DNA of 10,640 nt from Thermoproteota archaeon (GCA_026414125.1 JAOAJQ010000028.1:1-10640), one strand, 5' to 3'. Counted from the first letter of the stretch, positions 1 to 7,678 are shown. Notes: generated by a model from the letters alone, not told the origin. Made by a program: numbers and translations.

Positions 1-19
1 AGATGTGTATAAGAGACAG
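1..19. other. Tn5/Nextera mosaic-end adapter (library artefact)
   Basis: The first 19 bases, AGATGTGTATAAGAGACAG, are identical to the hyperactive Tn5 transposase mosaic end used in Nextera-type libraries. This is not genomic sequence. It means the contig ends at a tagmentation junction, so real gene content beyond this point is missing. The first native base is 20, where the stop codon of the neighbouring epimerase gene begins. Confidence 0.96.
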
Positions 20-1123
20 CTACTTGTAAACGGCTAGGGGCTTGCCGAGCAGCCCAGTATCAAGCTCCACCACTCCCAACCCGCTTTCCCGGGAGAACAG
101 CCTCATAGAGTTCTCAACCCTTGTTCCCCCCTTCTTAACCAGCTTATCGGCATGAAGCAGGTCGCAGTCCAAGTCCGCGTAATTCACGTTTCTAACTCCC
201 GCCGCGAAATGGGCTCCAGCAGCGATACCTATTTCAGACTCGCTCATACACCCGATCATGCAGGATACTCCAGCAGCCTCAGCCACGTCAGATATTTTCC
301 TAGCCTTCAATATTCCGCCGCTCTTTGCAAGCTTAATGTTTATCAGGTCAACAGCCTCCTCCCGGATGAGCCTCAGCGCGTCGGAGGGTGAATGCACGCT
401 TTCATCAGCCATAACCGGTATTGGAGACTCCCTCCTAACCTTGGCTAGACCCTTCACATCGTGAGCGGGCACCGGCTGCTCGACAAACCGTATTTTAAAC
501 TTTTCTACAGTGTTCAAAACCTCTACCGCCTGCTCGGGGCTCCAACCCTCGTTCGCGTCAACCCTTATTTCAACATCCTCCCCCACTGCCTCGCGAACCA
601 GCCTTATCCTCTCAACATCCTCAGAAGGATTTACACCGACCTTAACCTTGAGAGCCCTAAAGCCTTTCTCCACAGCCTTAACAGCGTCAGCAGCCATCTC
701 CCTTGGAGTCTTAATGCTCAGCGTAAAGTCGGTTAAGACCTGCGTCCGGTATCCTCCGAGAAGCATGAAAAGAGGTTTTCCAGAGGTTTTCCCGAGAATA
801 TCGTGTAGAGCAGTGTCAACAGCAGCCTTGGCAGCAGGATTACCCTCAACAACCTGGTCCATGGTTTCCACGTTCTGCTCAATCCTGAGAGGACACATGC
901 CGATGAGCCTGGGCGCGATTCTAGACAGGGCTTCTAAAACGGTTTCCACAGTCTCCCCGGTGACCCGTCTGGAAGGAGATGCTTCCCCCCAGCCTTCAAC
1001 ACCGTAGTCCGTGACTATCCTCACCACAACGTTGCTGCTCTTGTCACTAGCACCCGGGGCAATCCGGAAGGGCTCGAAAAACCTTAGAGTCACAGAGTAA
1101 ACCTCGATGCGTTCTATCCCCAT
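20..1123 (-). CDS. Dipeptide epimerase, enolase superfamily (muconate-lactonizing-enzyme-like)
   Basis: A 367-residue enzyme, of normal length for the family. It has an N-terminal capping domain (about 1-125) and a C-terminal TIM-like barrel. Visible active-site elements are the KxK motif with catalytic Lys161 (K159-V-K161), the Mg2+ ligands Asp189 (RVDAN), Glu215 (VEQP) and Asp240 (ADES), and the opposing base Lys264 (NIKLAKSGG). Late in the barrel there is GCMSESEIG followed by a D-x-D motif (Asp317/Asp319). That D-x-D is the hallmark of L-Ala-D/L-Glu and related dipeptide epimerases, where it binds the substrate ammonium group, so I prefer this over o-succinylbenzoate synthase or muconate cycloisomerase. 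The likely reaction is cytoplasmic epimerisation of dipeptides; the exact dipeptide cannot be read from sequence. The gene lies 36 nt behind the M28 peptidase on the same strand, a probable operon. The ATG is preceded by AGGATGATC, a weak Shine-Dalgarno match. The TAG stop directly abuts the adapter but is built only from native bases, so the gene is complete. Confidence 0.88.
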   Translation of the reverse strand: MGIERIEVYSVTLRFFEPFRIAPGASDKSSNVVVRIVTDYGVEGWGEASPSRRVTGETVETVLEALSRIAPRLIGMCPLRIEQNVETMDQVVEGNPAAKAAVDTALHDILGKTSGKPLFMLLGGYRTQVLTDFTLSIKTPREMAADAVKAVEKGFRALKVKVGVNPSEDVERIRLVREAVGEDVEIRVDANEGWSPEQAVEVLNTVEKFKIRFVEQPVPAHDVKGLAKVRRESPIPVMADESVHSPSDALRLIREEAVDLINIKLAKSGGILKARKISDVAEAAGVSCMIGCMSESEIGIAAGAHFAAGVRNVNYADLDCDLLHADKLVKKGGTRVENSMRLFSRESGLGVVELDTGLLGKPLAVYK

Positions 1124-1159
1124 CTCACTCAGATCATCCTAAGCAGAGACAGGAGGGTT

Positions 1160-2434
1160 TCAATCAGAAGCCGCACTCGACACTTCGAAACCCCTGTTCT
1201 TAAGGTATTCCTGAATCTTCTTCTTAACGTCATCAGGAATCTCTCGTTTAAAAGGGAAGCTCTCCGCATTAGCCATCCGCAAGAGAAGCTCGCGGGCAAC
1301 GATCCCAACCATCTTGAAGCCGATTGGTGCTGTAAACCTCGCGTCATCCTCAGGAGTGTGAATATACGCCCCGGCGCCACTCCTCCTGTAGAAGCTTACA
1401 GACGGCACTCCCCTGTTGGAGAATGGAACGCTGTCAGAGCTGTAAACGTCCTGAGACACGGAGAGGTTTACGCCAAGCTCTTTCGACATAGCCTCCAAGT
1501 AAGTCTTCACCTCTTGAGGCCCAGTTACCACGGCGTTACACCCGCCTATCGCACCCCCGTTCACATCCAGGTTGATCATCATCATTACTTTCTCAACCTC
1601 ATCCTTATGTTTCTCCACGTAGTTGAAAGAACCTCTGAGCCCAAGCTCCTCTCCGGTGAAGAAAACGAACCTCACTGTCCGCTTCAGATCAAGACTGCTC
1701 ATCGACTTCGCCAGCTCCATTAGTAGAGCAACCCCACCCGCGTTATCAACACCTCCTTTAACTCCGTAAACAGTATCGTAATGCGCCCCGACCACTATTA
1801 TCTCCTCAGGGTATTTCACCCCCTTCTTCTCAACTATGATGTTGCAAGTGTCAGCATCAAACTCCTCCTGCGTGAGAACCAGCCTAGACTTGGAAGCATG
1901 GTTTTTAACAAGCCTAAACGCGTCTTCAAACCCTATGAAGACAGTTGGCACCCTGAACCTCCTGCTCACTTCGAAAAGCCTGTCAACCTGAGAAGGCTTC
2001 CTGAAAGGTGTGCCCTCGCTTAAAACAAGCCCAGAAGGCTCATACTTAGATAGCTCTAACAGCTTTTCAACTGTCGGCGGCGACTCTGATAAAAGCAGTA
2101 TCTCGCCCCTCGTCCCAGAAAGCAGCATGGGGTCGCCGGTTTCAACATAGCGGAGAGGAGCCACGATACCCTCTTCAATGGTTGAACCACTAAACCCGAC
2201 ACCACGGCAGTCAATCTCCTCGCTCCAAGGCTCCAAAACGTGAAACTCATTCCTAAGAATCCGGAAGGTTTTGACAGTGAACTCTTCAAGCAGCGTCTCG
2301 TAGCCTGCTTTCTCCATAACGCTCACAATGTATCTCCGAGCCTCCTCCTCACCAGGGGTTCCGGCAAGCCTCTCGTAGGAAGCTAAGCCCGTTAGGAAGC
2401 CATACGCTTCCTCCTCTAGGAACTCGCTACTCAT
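1160..2434 (-). CDS. M28 family zinc aminopeptidase-like protein with PA-type insert
   Basis: A 424-residue metallopeptidase of family M28. All di-zinc site residues are present in order: His218 and the catalytic-support Asp220 (GAHYD), bridging Asp230 (GVDNAGG), general base Glu262 and ligand Glu263 (TGEELG), Asp290 (NLD), and His359 (IHTPEDD). Residues about 75-195 form an insert before the catalytic core that resembles a protease-associated domain; GEILLLSE and PTVFIGFEDA look like its strands. No signal peptide or membrane segment is seen, so it should act in the cytoplasm, trimming N-terminal residues from peptides. Family M28 also contains carboxypeptidases, so the direction of attack is inferred. 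The ATG at 2434 has no Shine-Dalgarno but has a T-rich TATA-like box about 29 nt upstream, which suggests a leaderless mRNA. It is the first gene of a likely two-gene unit with the dipeptide epimerase: the peptidase could release dipeptides that the epimerase converts. Confidence 0.9.
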   Translation of the reverse strand: MSSEFLEEEAYGFLTGLASYERLAGTPGEEEARRYIVSVMEKAGYETLLEEFTVKTFRILRNEFHVLEPWSEEIDCRGVGFSGSTIEEGIVAPLRYVETGDPMLLSGTRGEILLLSESPPTVEKLLELSKYEPSGLVLSEGTPFRKPSQVDRLFEVSRRFRVPTVFIGFEDAFRLVKNHASKSRLVLTQEEFDADTCNIIVEKKGVKYPEEIIVVGAHYDTVYGVKGGVDNAGGVALLMELAKSMSSLDLKRTVRFVFFTGEELGLRGSFNYVEKHKDEVEKVMMMINLDVNGGAIGGCNAVVTGPQEVKTYLEAMSKELGVNLSVSQDVYSSDSVPFSNRGVPSVSFYRRSGAGAYIHTPEDDARFTAPIGFKMVGIVARELLLRMANAESFPFKREIPDDVKKKIQEYLKNRGFEVSSAASD

Positions 2435-2459
2435 GAAGGCTTAAGACTGTGTTGACTAG

Positions 2460-2467
2460 TTAAAAAA
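2460..2467 (-). promoter_or_regulatory. Putative TATA box of the M28 peptidase gene
   Basis: Read on the minus strand this is TTTTTTAA, centred about 29 nt before the ATG at 2434. This spacing and the absence of a Shine-Dalgarno fit an archaeal leaderless promoter. It sits in the divergent region shared with the gene starting at 2547. Confidence 0.5.
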
Positions 2468-2516
2468 TGTTGTGAAATCCGGAGTGGTTTATACGGCGAA
2501 CAGGATTGAGGAAAAA

Positions 2517-2527
2517 TTTATTTTTAA
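2517..2527 (+). promoter_or_regulatory. Putative TATA box of the uroporphyrinogen-decarboxylase-like gene
   Basis: The sequence TTTATTTTTAA is centred 25 nt before the ATG at 2547. This supports transcription starting at or just before that ATG. It argues against the upstream in-frame GTG at 2472, which would leave the box inside the coding region. Confidence 0.55.
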
Positions 2528-2546
2528 CACTAGTTTAGCCCAGGTG

Positions 2547-3659
2547 ATGAACGAGAGGGAGAGGCTGCTTAGAACACTGCAGTTTAAAGAGGTTGACAGG
2601 GTTCCAGACTACGAGTTCGGCTACTGGAGTGAAACGATTGACCGCTGGCACGCGGAGGGCCTGCCAATGCATCTCCACACCATCGGCGACGTTGAGGACT
2701 ATTTCATGCTGGAAGGCTGGGACACGATAGACATGCTTCCAGTGAACACTGGACTATGGCCCCCGCCGCCTGCGAGAAGGATCAGGGAGTATGATGACAA
2801 GGTGGTGATAGATGATGGTTTAGGAGGGATGTACATAACTAAGAAATGGACGTCAACGATCCCCCAGTACTTGAGGTACCCTATTAGAAGCAGGGAGGAC
2901 TGGGAGAAAATAAGGCCTTTCTTCAACCCTGATACCCCGGGGAGGATGCCTTTAAGCTACGATGAGATAATAAAGGTCTATAGTGAGAGGGATTATCCTC
3001 TAGGCATAAGCGTTGGAAGCCTCTACGGCTGGCTTAGAAACCTAATGGGTGTCCAAGGAATCTCAATAGCATTCTACCGGGACCCGGACTGGGTGGCTGA
3101 AATGATGGACACCCTGGTAAACCTCTGGATAAAAATGATTAGGAGAGCATTAAGAAGCATAAGGGTTGACTTCGCATCATGGTGGGAGGACATGGCTTAC
3201 AACATGGGGCCGCTGGTTTCGGTGAAGCTCTTCGAAGAATTCATGGTTCCAAGATATAAGAAGGTGACGGACGTGTTGAAGGAGTATGGTGTTGAAATAA
3301 ACGTTCTGGACTGCGACGGAAAGATAGATGAGCTTGTGCCAGGATGGTTGAAAGCAGGAATAAACTGCATGTTCCCGATAGAGGCGAAGTACACGAGCCC
3401 GGCGAAGCTTAGAGAGCAATATGGTAACAGGGTTCTCCTAATCGGCGGGGTTAACAAGCTTGCTTTAATCCAAGGGCCTAAGGCGATAGACAGGGAGCTT
3501 GAAAGCCTTTCGCAACTAGTTAAGGAAGGAGGCTACATACCGATGGTCGACCACAGGGTTCCCCCGGACGTGTCGCTGAGCAACTACGTCTACTATTTGA
3601 AGGCTAAGAGGAGGATAATAGGGAGAAAAGAGGAACTACCATATCCAAAGACCACTTAA
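2547..3659 (+). CDS. Uroporphyrinogen-decarboxylase-like protein (URO-D/corrinoid methyltransferase superfamily), substrate unknown
   Basis: A 370-residue protein of the URO-D superfamily. The start MNERERLLRTLQFKEVDRVP matches the usual opening of URO-D-like proteins. I chose ATG 2547 over the in-frame GTG at 2472 (25 residues longer) because of this match and the TATA box 25 nt upstream. It is not true HemE: the N-terminal arginine-rich substrate motif of HemE is absent. It also lacks the His-x-Cys zinc motif of MtaA/MtbA methyltransferases. At that place it has NVLDCDGKIDEL (Cys256, Asp257), and near the C-terminus VDHRVPPDVS (Asp335, His336) where the methyltransferases carry a second Cys. 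This pattern is known from a large uncharacterised URO-D-like group. Some members are thought to move methyl groups to or from corrinoid proteins, but no corrinoid protein gene lies nearby. The protein is probably soluble and cytoplasmic. It is a single gene with a 130-nt gap before the ABC operon. The superfamily call is firm; the function is unknown. Confidence 0.82.
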   Translation: MNERERLLRTLQFKEVDRVPDYEFGYWSETIDRWHAEGLPMHLHTIGDVEDYFMLEGWDTIDMLPVNTGLWPPPPARRIREYDDKVVIDDGLGGMYITKKWTSTIPQYLRYPIRSREDWEKIRPFFNPDTPGRMPLSYDEIIKVYSERDYPLGISVGSLYGWLRNLMGVQGISIAFYRDPDWVAEMMDTLVNLWIKMIRRALRSIRVDFASWWEDMAYNMGPLVSVKLFEEFMVPRYKKVTDVLKEYGVEINVLDCDGKIDELVPGWLKAGINCMFPIEAKYTSPAKLREQYGNRVLLIGGVNKLALIQGPKAIDRELESLSQLVKEGGYIPMVDHRVPPDVSLSNYVYYLKAKRRIIGRKEELPYPKTT

Positions 3660-3760
3660 GAGAGTCTGCTTTAATCCTCCAAGTTTGATTCGCTCTACCG
3701 CAACCTTTATCCTCAAAATGTTGAGCTGAGTAAAATCATGAGTAAAAAATTGCAAAAACA

Positions 3761-3767
3761 TTATTAA
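3761..3767 (+). promoter_or_regulatory. Putative TATA box of the ABC exporter operon
   Basis: TTATTAA is centred 26 nt before the ATG at 3790, with an A-rich stretch just upstream where a BRE would lie. No Shine-Dalgarno precedes that ATG (the leader ends AGTATTTTT), so the ATPase mRNA is probably leaderless. Confidence 0.5.
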
Positions 3768-3789
3768 CAAAGACTCGTCGAGTATTTTT

Positions 3790-4704
3790 ATGGATTACGC
3801 TATTGAAGCGGAAAACCTGATAAAAATATATTCCAAGAGTAAGAAGGCCTTAGATGGAGTCAACCTTAAGATACCTAAGGGCAGGATTTTCTGCCTAATA
3901 GGGAGAAACGGAGCTGGGAAAACCACGTTCCTCAGAATCGTTGGAACCCAGCTTGAGCCTACGTCAGGCAGAGCAGTCGTATTGGGCCACGACGTTGTTA
4001 GGGAACCAGATGAGATAAGGCCGAGAATATCTGTGGTGCCTCAGGAGGCGAAAGTTTGGAATTTCCTGACACCGTGGGATTACGTTTACTACTACGCTAG
4101 ATTAAGGGGCATGTCTGCTAGAGAAGCTCGGGAAACATGCATCGAGGCACTTAAGAAGCTCGACCTTTACGCAGACAGGAACAGGCTGTGCCTCCAACTC
4201 TCAGGCGGTATGAAACAGAGAGTATTAGTCTCTATGGCGATAGTTTCCGGTGCGGAACTATTGTTGCTCGACGAACCTTCAATAGGCTTAGACCCCGTCT
4301 CTAGGAGACAACTCTGGTCTTATATAAGGAGGATTGCTAAGGCGGGTCATACGATCGTTTTGACAACCCACTACATGGATGAGGCTGAGGCGCTCGCCGA
4401 CGATATAGCAATCATACATGAGGGGAGAATCCTTGTTAACGGTGATATCGACCAAATACTTGGAGAAAACAATTCAAGCATGATCCTAGAGGTAAACGGC
4501 GATGATGTTTCTTGGACCAGTGAATATGGCTGCGAGGAGGTTATTGGAGGAAAGGCTAAGATTAGGCTGGGCGAAGATGAAAGAATAATCCTAGAGATTA
4601 TGGCTAAAGCGAGAGAAAAAAGATGCAGAGTGACCTTCAGACGCCCAACGTTAGAAGATGTTTTCATAAGGCTTGTTGGAGGTGTTGATCTTGAACCTTC
4701 GTAG
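3790..4704 (+). CDS. ABC-2 type exporter, ATP-binding subunit (DrrA-like)
   Basis: A 304-residue ATPase with a complete nucleotide-binding domain: Walker A GRNGAGKTT (38-46), Q-loop Gln85 (VVPQEA), signature LSGGM (137-141), Walker B LLLLDEP with Asp161 and Glu162, D-loop GLD (166-168) and switch His194 (TTHYMDEAE). The C-terminal tail of about 85 residues ends in RRPTLEDVFIRLVG, the pattern of DrrA/CcmA-type ATPases that work with ABC-2 permeases. It should sit on the inner face of the membrane and power export through the permease encoded next to it, whose gene overlaps this one by 14 nt. The substrate cannot be told; homologues export drugs, lipids or sodium. The ATG has a TATA box 26 nt upstream and no Shine-Dalgarno, so it is likely the first, leaderless gene of the operon. 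Nothing is missing from the catalytic motifs. Confidence 0.93.
   Translation: MDYAIEAENLIKIYSKSKKALDGVNLKIPKGRIFCLIGRNGAGKTTFLRIVGTQLEPTSGRAVVLGHDVVREPDEIRPRISVVPQEAKVWNFLTPWDYVYYYARLRGMSAREARETCIEALKKLDLYADRNRLCLQLSGGMKQRVLVSMAIVSGAELLLLDEPSIGLDPVSRRQLWSYIRRIAKAGHTIVLTTHYMDEAEALADDIAIIHEGRILVNGDIDQILGENNSSMILEVNGDDVSWTSEYGCEEVIGGKAKIRLGEDERIILEIMAKAREKRCRVTFRRPTLEDVFIRLVGGVDLEPS
4678..4684 (+). promoter_or_regulatory. Shine-Dalgarno of the ABC-2 permease (decides the start)
   Basis: GGAGGTG is a perfect match to the archaeal anti-Shine-Dalgarno. It lies inside the end of the ATPase gene, 6 nt before the TTG at 4691. The other in-frame candidates, TTG 4673 and GTG 4682, lie upstream of or inside this site, so 4691 is the best start and translation is likely coupled to the ATPase. 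Confidence 0.7.
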
Positions 4705-5434
4705 AGTCTTCGAGCAAATACTCGTCATTGGATGGATGAACAGTCTTCCGATGCTGAGACAACCAGTACAGCTAATCTCCCTTGTAGTTTTCGCCGGGTT
4801 GCCGCTGTTCTACATGTGGGCGTTGGGAGGAATGCATCTGATCTCAATGGGGCTAGCGGGGGCAATGATCTCGGTTGCCGCGTTTTCAGGCATGTTTGTC
4901 TCGCAGGATATAATATTCAACAGGATTTGGACTAAATTTCAAGACATTATGGTTGCCTCCCCAGTCAGGCCGTTAGCATACCTTCTTGGAATAGCTTTCT
5001 CGAACGTTGTCTCCGTAGGGTTCGCGATAATCCCGTACTCCGCCCTACTCGTCCTTCAAGGGAAGCTGAACCCGGCTAACGCAGCCTCAGTCCTAATCCC
5101 CATTTTTATTTGCTACCTGTCGAACCTCATGCTCGGCTTCTTCCTAGGAACAGTTATAAACGACGTGAAAACCGGCAACTCACTGGGCAACATCCTGCTC
5201 CTAGCAATGGTCTATCTTCCACCCGTCTACTATCCCATCACCTCCCTTCCAGAGCCGCTGAGGGTCGTGGTGCTAATCATCCCGACCGTAAGCGCTGCCC
5301 AAATCGTGAACAACGCCCTAGACATGCCCACCGCAGTAAAAGAATACTTGCCAATCAGCTGGAGTATCCTTGTGCTTTCAACAATAATCCTGGCCTTCCT
5401 GACGATGAAAAACATCAGGTGGAGAGAGAAGTAA
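4691..5434 (+). CDS. ABC-2 type transporter permease
   Basis: A 247-residue membrane protein with about six hydrophobic segments, at roughly 27-45, 50-70, 98-122, 133-156, 165-185 and 222-240. Between the second and third lies the conserved ABC-2 stretch DIMVASPVRPLAYLLG, a cytoplasmic coupling-type region, and near the end VYLPPVYYPITSLPEPLR is typical of the family. It forms the channel of the exporter powered by the preceding ATPase; two copies of each would make the working complex. The start TTG 4691 is chosen from the perfect GGAGGTG 6 nt upstream; starting at TTG 4673 would add six residues. The gene overlaps the ATPase by 14 nt. The length is normal for a single ABC-2 half-channel. 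The substrate is unknown. Confidence 0.87.
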   Translation: MNLRRVFEQILVIGWMNSLPMLRQPVQLISLVVFAGLPLFYMWALGGMHLISMGLAGAMISVAAFSGMFVSQDIIFNRIWTKFQDIMVASPVRPLAYLLGIAFSNVVSVGFAIIPYSALLVLQGKLNPANAASVLIPIFICYLSNLMLGFFLGTVINDVKTGNSLGNILLLAMVYLPPVYYPITSLPEPLRVVVLIIPTVSAAQIVNNALDMPTAVKEYLPISWSILVLSTIILAFLTMKNIRWREK

Positions 5435-5451
5435 ATGTCCGTCAATTGTAG

Positions 5452-5585
5452 ATGAAAGACTACTCAGCCATCCTAAACCCTTTGACGGGCAAACACGATA
5501 GCGCATGCACACTGCTTTACGGCGGAAGGCTGATCGACATATAAAGTCTAAACGTTTTCTCTTCCCCTCAAGGGATGATGTTTAA
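5452..5585 (+). pseudogene. Possible remnant of a carbamoyltransferase-like (NodU/CmcH) N-terminus
   Basis: A 30-codon frame (5452-5544) contains ILNPLTGKHDSACTLL followed by YGGRLID. This resembles the start of NodU/CmcH-type carbamoyltransferases, which run roughly G-x-x-HD-x-x-A-C-L-x-x-D-G-x-L. Shifting frame near 5523 gives HIKSKRFLFPSR before a stop at 5583, which resembles the following (E)ERxxRxKxxxxFP element of that family. If real, it is a short, frameshifted fragment of a lost gene between the exporter and the S9 peptidase. The match is by eye, short, and could be chance. There is no Shine-Dalgarno before the ATG, and a TAG stop directly precedes it. Confidence 0.25.
5554..5569 (+). 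terminator. Possible pyrimidine-rich terminator of the ABC operon
   Basis: GTTTTCTCTTCCCCTC is the only clear pyrimidine run after the permease stop. Archaeal transcription often ends at T-rich tracts. It is 120 nt downstream and broken by cytosines, so the call is weak. Confidence 0.2.
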
Positions 5586-5674
5586 ACTCTTGTAACGCCT
5601 GAGTTAACCTAAATTCCCTAGAAAGCCAGTTTTCAAACACTAATGGTTTAAGCCAATATTTAGCACTGATCACC

Positions 5675-7639
5675 CTAGTTTTTCTTCATCCTTAAGGCTT
5701 GCTCCAAACCTGGTACTTCACTCACACCTGTTTCAACGGTTATGGTTGAGCCTTCAAAGTCTTCGCCAATCGGCTCAAATAAGCCGCCTAGAAACCTTGA
5801 GAGAAAAGCCTCGGCAACAGCGTTGAACGAAAGCCTGTTCTCCGGCCTCGCGAAGCCGTGGCCTTCATCCGGGAAAACCACGTAGGTAACCGATATTCCC
5901 TTTTCCCGCATCGCCTTCACAATCTGGTCTGACTCCGCTCTTTTCACCCGCGGATCGTTAGCGCCCTGACCTATGAGCAGCGGCTTCCTTATACGGTCCA
6001 CGTATGTTAACGGAGACCTCTCGCGCAACAGGGCTCTTCCCTCCTCTGTCCTATGGTCTCCGACACGTGTGGCGAAAAGCTCAACCATCGGCTTCCAGTA
6101 TGGCGGAATGGATTCCAATAGTGTTACGAGGTTCGACGGCCCAACTATGTCGACTCCACAGGCAAACCTATCCGGTGTAAAAGTCAACCCGACCAGCGTC
6201 GCATACCCTCCGTAGCTTCCCCCGAAAATCGCGATTTTCGACGAGTCTGCTATCCCCTCCCTAATAGCCCAGTCGACCGCGTCGATCAAGTCGTCATGCA
6301 TCCTGCGCCCCCACTCCATGTTCCCAGCGTTGACAAACTGCTTCCCGAAGCCCGTGGACCCGCGGAAGTTTACGCTGAGCACAGCATACCCGCGGTTCGC
6401 CAGCCATTGATGGTACGGGTTGAAGCCCCATCTGTCGCGAGCCCAGGGGCCGCCGTGAACCATTAGCACCATCGGCAGGGGAGCGTCGGGACGGCCGTCG
6501 CCATCCTGGTCACTGCCTACTGGAAGCGTGTAATAGCAGACTAGGTTTAAGCCGTCTCGCGATTTAACGGAGGCTGAATGCATTTTCGCCAAGGTGAATT
6601 GCTCTAGGGCTTTCCGGTCAGTAAATAGGAATCTGGCCTCTCCCGCCTCACGGTCATAGAGATAGTAGCGAGCAGGCCCATCGTCCACCACGTAGGAAAC
6701 TATCCATTTATCGTCACGCAATGTTCTACTGGTCAAATCCAAGTCTCCTTCACAAACCTTTTCAAGATACGAGAAGTCTCTCTCAATCGAGTCGTCAACA
6801 ACATTCCACCTCCTCCGCTCGTAGTTGAACGCTACGGCTTGAACATGCTTCTCCACCGGGTGAACTAACACGTCCTCAACATCGGATTTTTCGTCAAACG
6901 CTAGGATTGTTTTCTCACCCGTCTCGATATTCAGCGCTACCAGTGCAGAAGTATTCCGACCGCGGCTATCAGTCATATAGAGGATCTTCCCAGTCTTGTC
7001 GACACCGATGGGCGTGGTTGTCAAGGCGTCCTCCATGCTGATCCTGATAAAAGGCTCCCAGGTACCTTCTTCAGTCGGCTTAAGCAGCTCGGTTCCACCA
7101 TCAGGGGTCATTAAACTTGCGAAGTGCACCCTGTAGTCATCATCGGTGATGAACCCCATGAACCCATCGTTCCGTTTAACCAGACGCCTTTCACCATTCA
7201 TGATGTTAAGGGTGTAAAGATCATGATATTCTGGTGAACGGTCATTCAGCGATACAAGTATCTCGTCCGGGGACTTGTGGCTGACATTCTCTATGCGTGC
7301 CTGAACCCCCTCTAACGGAGTTAGATCCTTGGATTCCCCGCTCTTGAGACTAACCGAGTAAATCCTCCAGTTCTCATCACCAGCCTTATCTTGAATATAT
7401 AATACGTGTTCATTTGTGTAGGCCCAGATGTGGAAGCGAATTCCCCTATACGTGTCGTTCGTAACCGGCTTCGCGTTGTCCGGTTCGTCGACTGGAGCAA
7501 CCCAAACATTCAGGACCCCGTTAAACGGAGCCAGGTAGCTTATCCTAGTTCCATCAGGGCTGACCCTGGCTTGAACCCTATCCGGGTTTCCGAATAGAAT
7601 CCTTCTCGGAATAAGAGGGGCTCGACTTCTAGAATCCAT
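5675..7639 (-). CDS. S9 family peptidase (prolyl oligopeptidase / acylaminoacyl-peptidase-like)
   Basis: A 654-residue serine peptidase (numbered here from the GTG two codons upstream, 656 residues). Residues about 15-350 form a beta-propeller with repeated blade-like strands such as ARVSPDGTRISYLAP. The alpha/beta-hydrolase domain follows, with oxyanion segment HGGP (397-400), nucleophile Ser477 in GGSYGG, Asp564 in GANDPRV and His596 in DEGHGF, so the triad is complete. A DQDGDGRPD loop (379-387) looks like a calcium-type acidic loop and is often seen at this place in related S9 proteins. A tail ending EPIGEDFEGS and onward is also typical of this subgroup. No signal peptide is seen, so it should cut short peptides in the cytoplasm. 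The start is either ATG 7639 or GTG 7645; GAGGTG at 7643-7648 overlaps the GTG and acts better as a Shine-Dalgarno for the ATG, though the 3-nt spacing is short. It is a single gene, convergent to the ABC operon and divergent from the copper ATPase. Confidence 0.92.
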   Translation of the reverse strand: MDSRSRAPLIPRRILFGNPDRVQARVSPDGTRISYLAPFNGVLNVWVAPVDEPDNAKPVTNDTYRGIRFHIWAYTNEHVLYIQDKAGDENWRIYSVSLKSGESKDLTPLEGVQARIENVSHKSPDEILVSLNDRSPEYHDLYTLNIMNGERRLVKRNDGFMGFITDDDYRVHFASLMTPDGGTELLKPTEEGTWEPFIRISMEDALTTTPIGVDKTGKILYMTDSRGRNTSALVALNIETGEKTILAFDEKSDVEDVLVHPVEKHVQAVAFNYERRRWNVVDDSIERDFSYLEKVCEGDLDLTSRTLRDDKWIVSYVVDDGPARYYLYDREAGEARFLFTDRKALEQFTLAKMHSASVKSRDGLNLVCYYTLPVGSDQDGDGRPDAPLPMVLMVHGGPWARDRWGFNPYHQWLANRGYAVLSVNFRGSTGFGKQFVNAGNMEWGRRMHDDLIDAVDWAIREGIADSSKIAIFGGSYGGYATLVGLTFTPDRFACGVDIVGPSNLVTLLESIPPYWKPMVELFATRVGDHRTEEGRALLRERSPLTYVDRIRKPLLIGQGANDPRVKRAESDQIVKAMREKGISVTYVVFPDEGHGFARPENRLSFNAVAEAFLSRFLGGLFEPIGEDFEGSTITVETGVSEVPGLEQALRMKKN

Positions 7640-7678
7640 TTCCACCTCTTCCCGTCTTAATTAGCTTGCGGCCCAGCC

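Noticed and set aside
510..1007. Long plus-strand frame opposite the epimerase gene
   Set aside because: It lies wholly antisense to a gene with a complete active site, and its translation (Ser/Thr/Pro rich, no motif) is a typical shadow of a GC-biased codon pattern.
2472..2546. 25-residue N-terminal extension of the URO-D-like gene from GTG 2472
   Set aside because: The extension resembles nothing in the family, contains the likely TATA box, and the family-typical start MNERERLL lies at ATG 2547 with proper promoter spacing.
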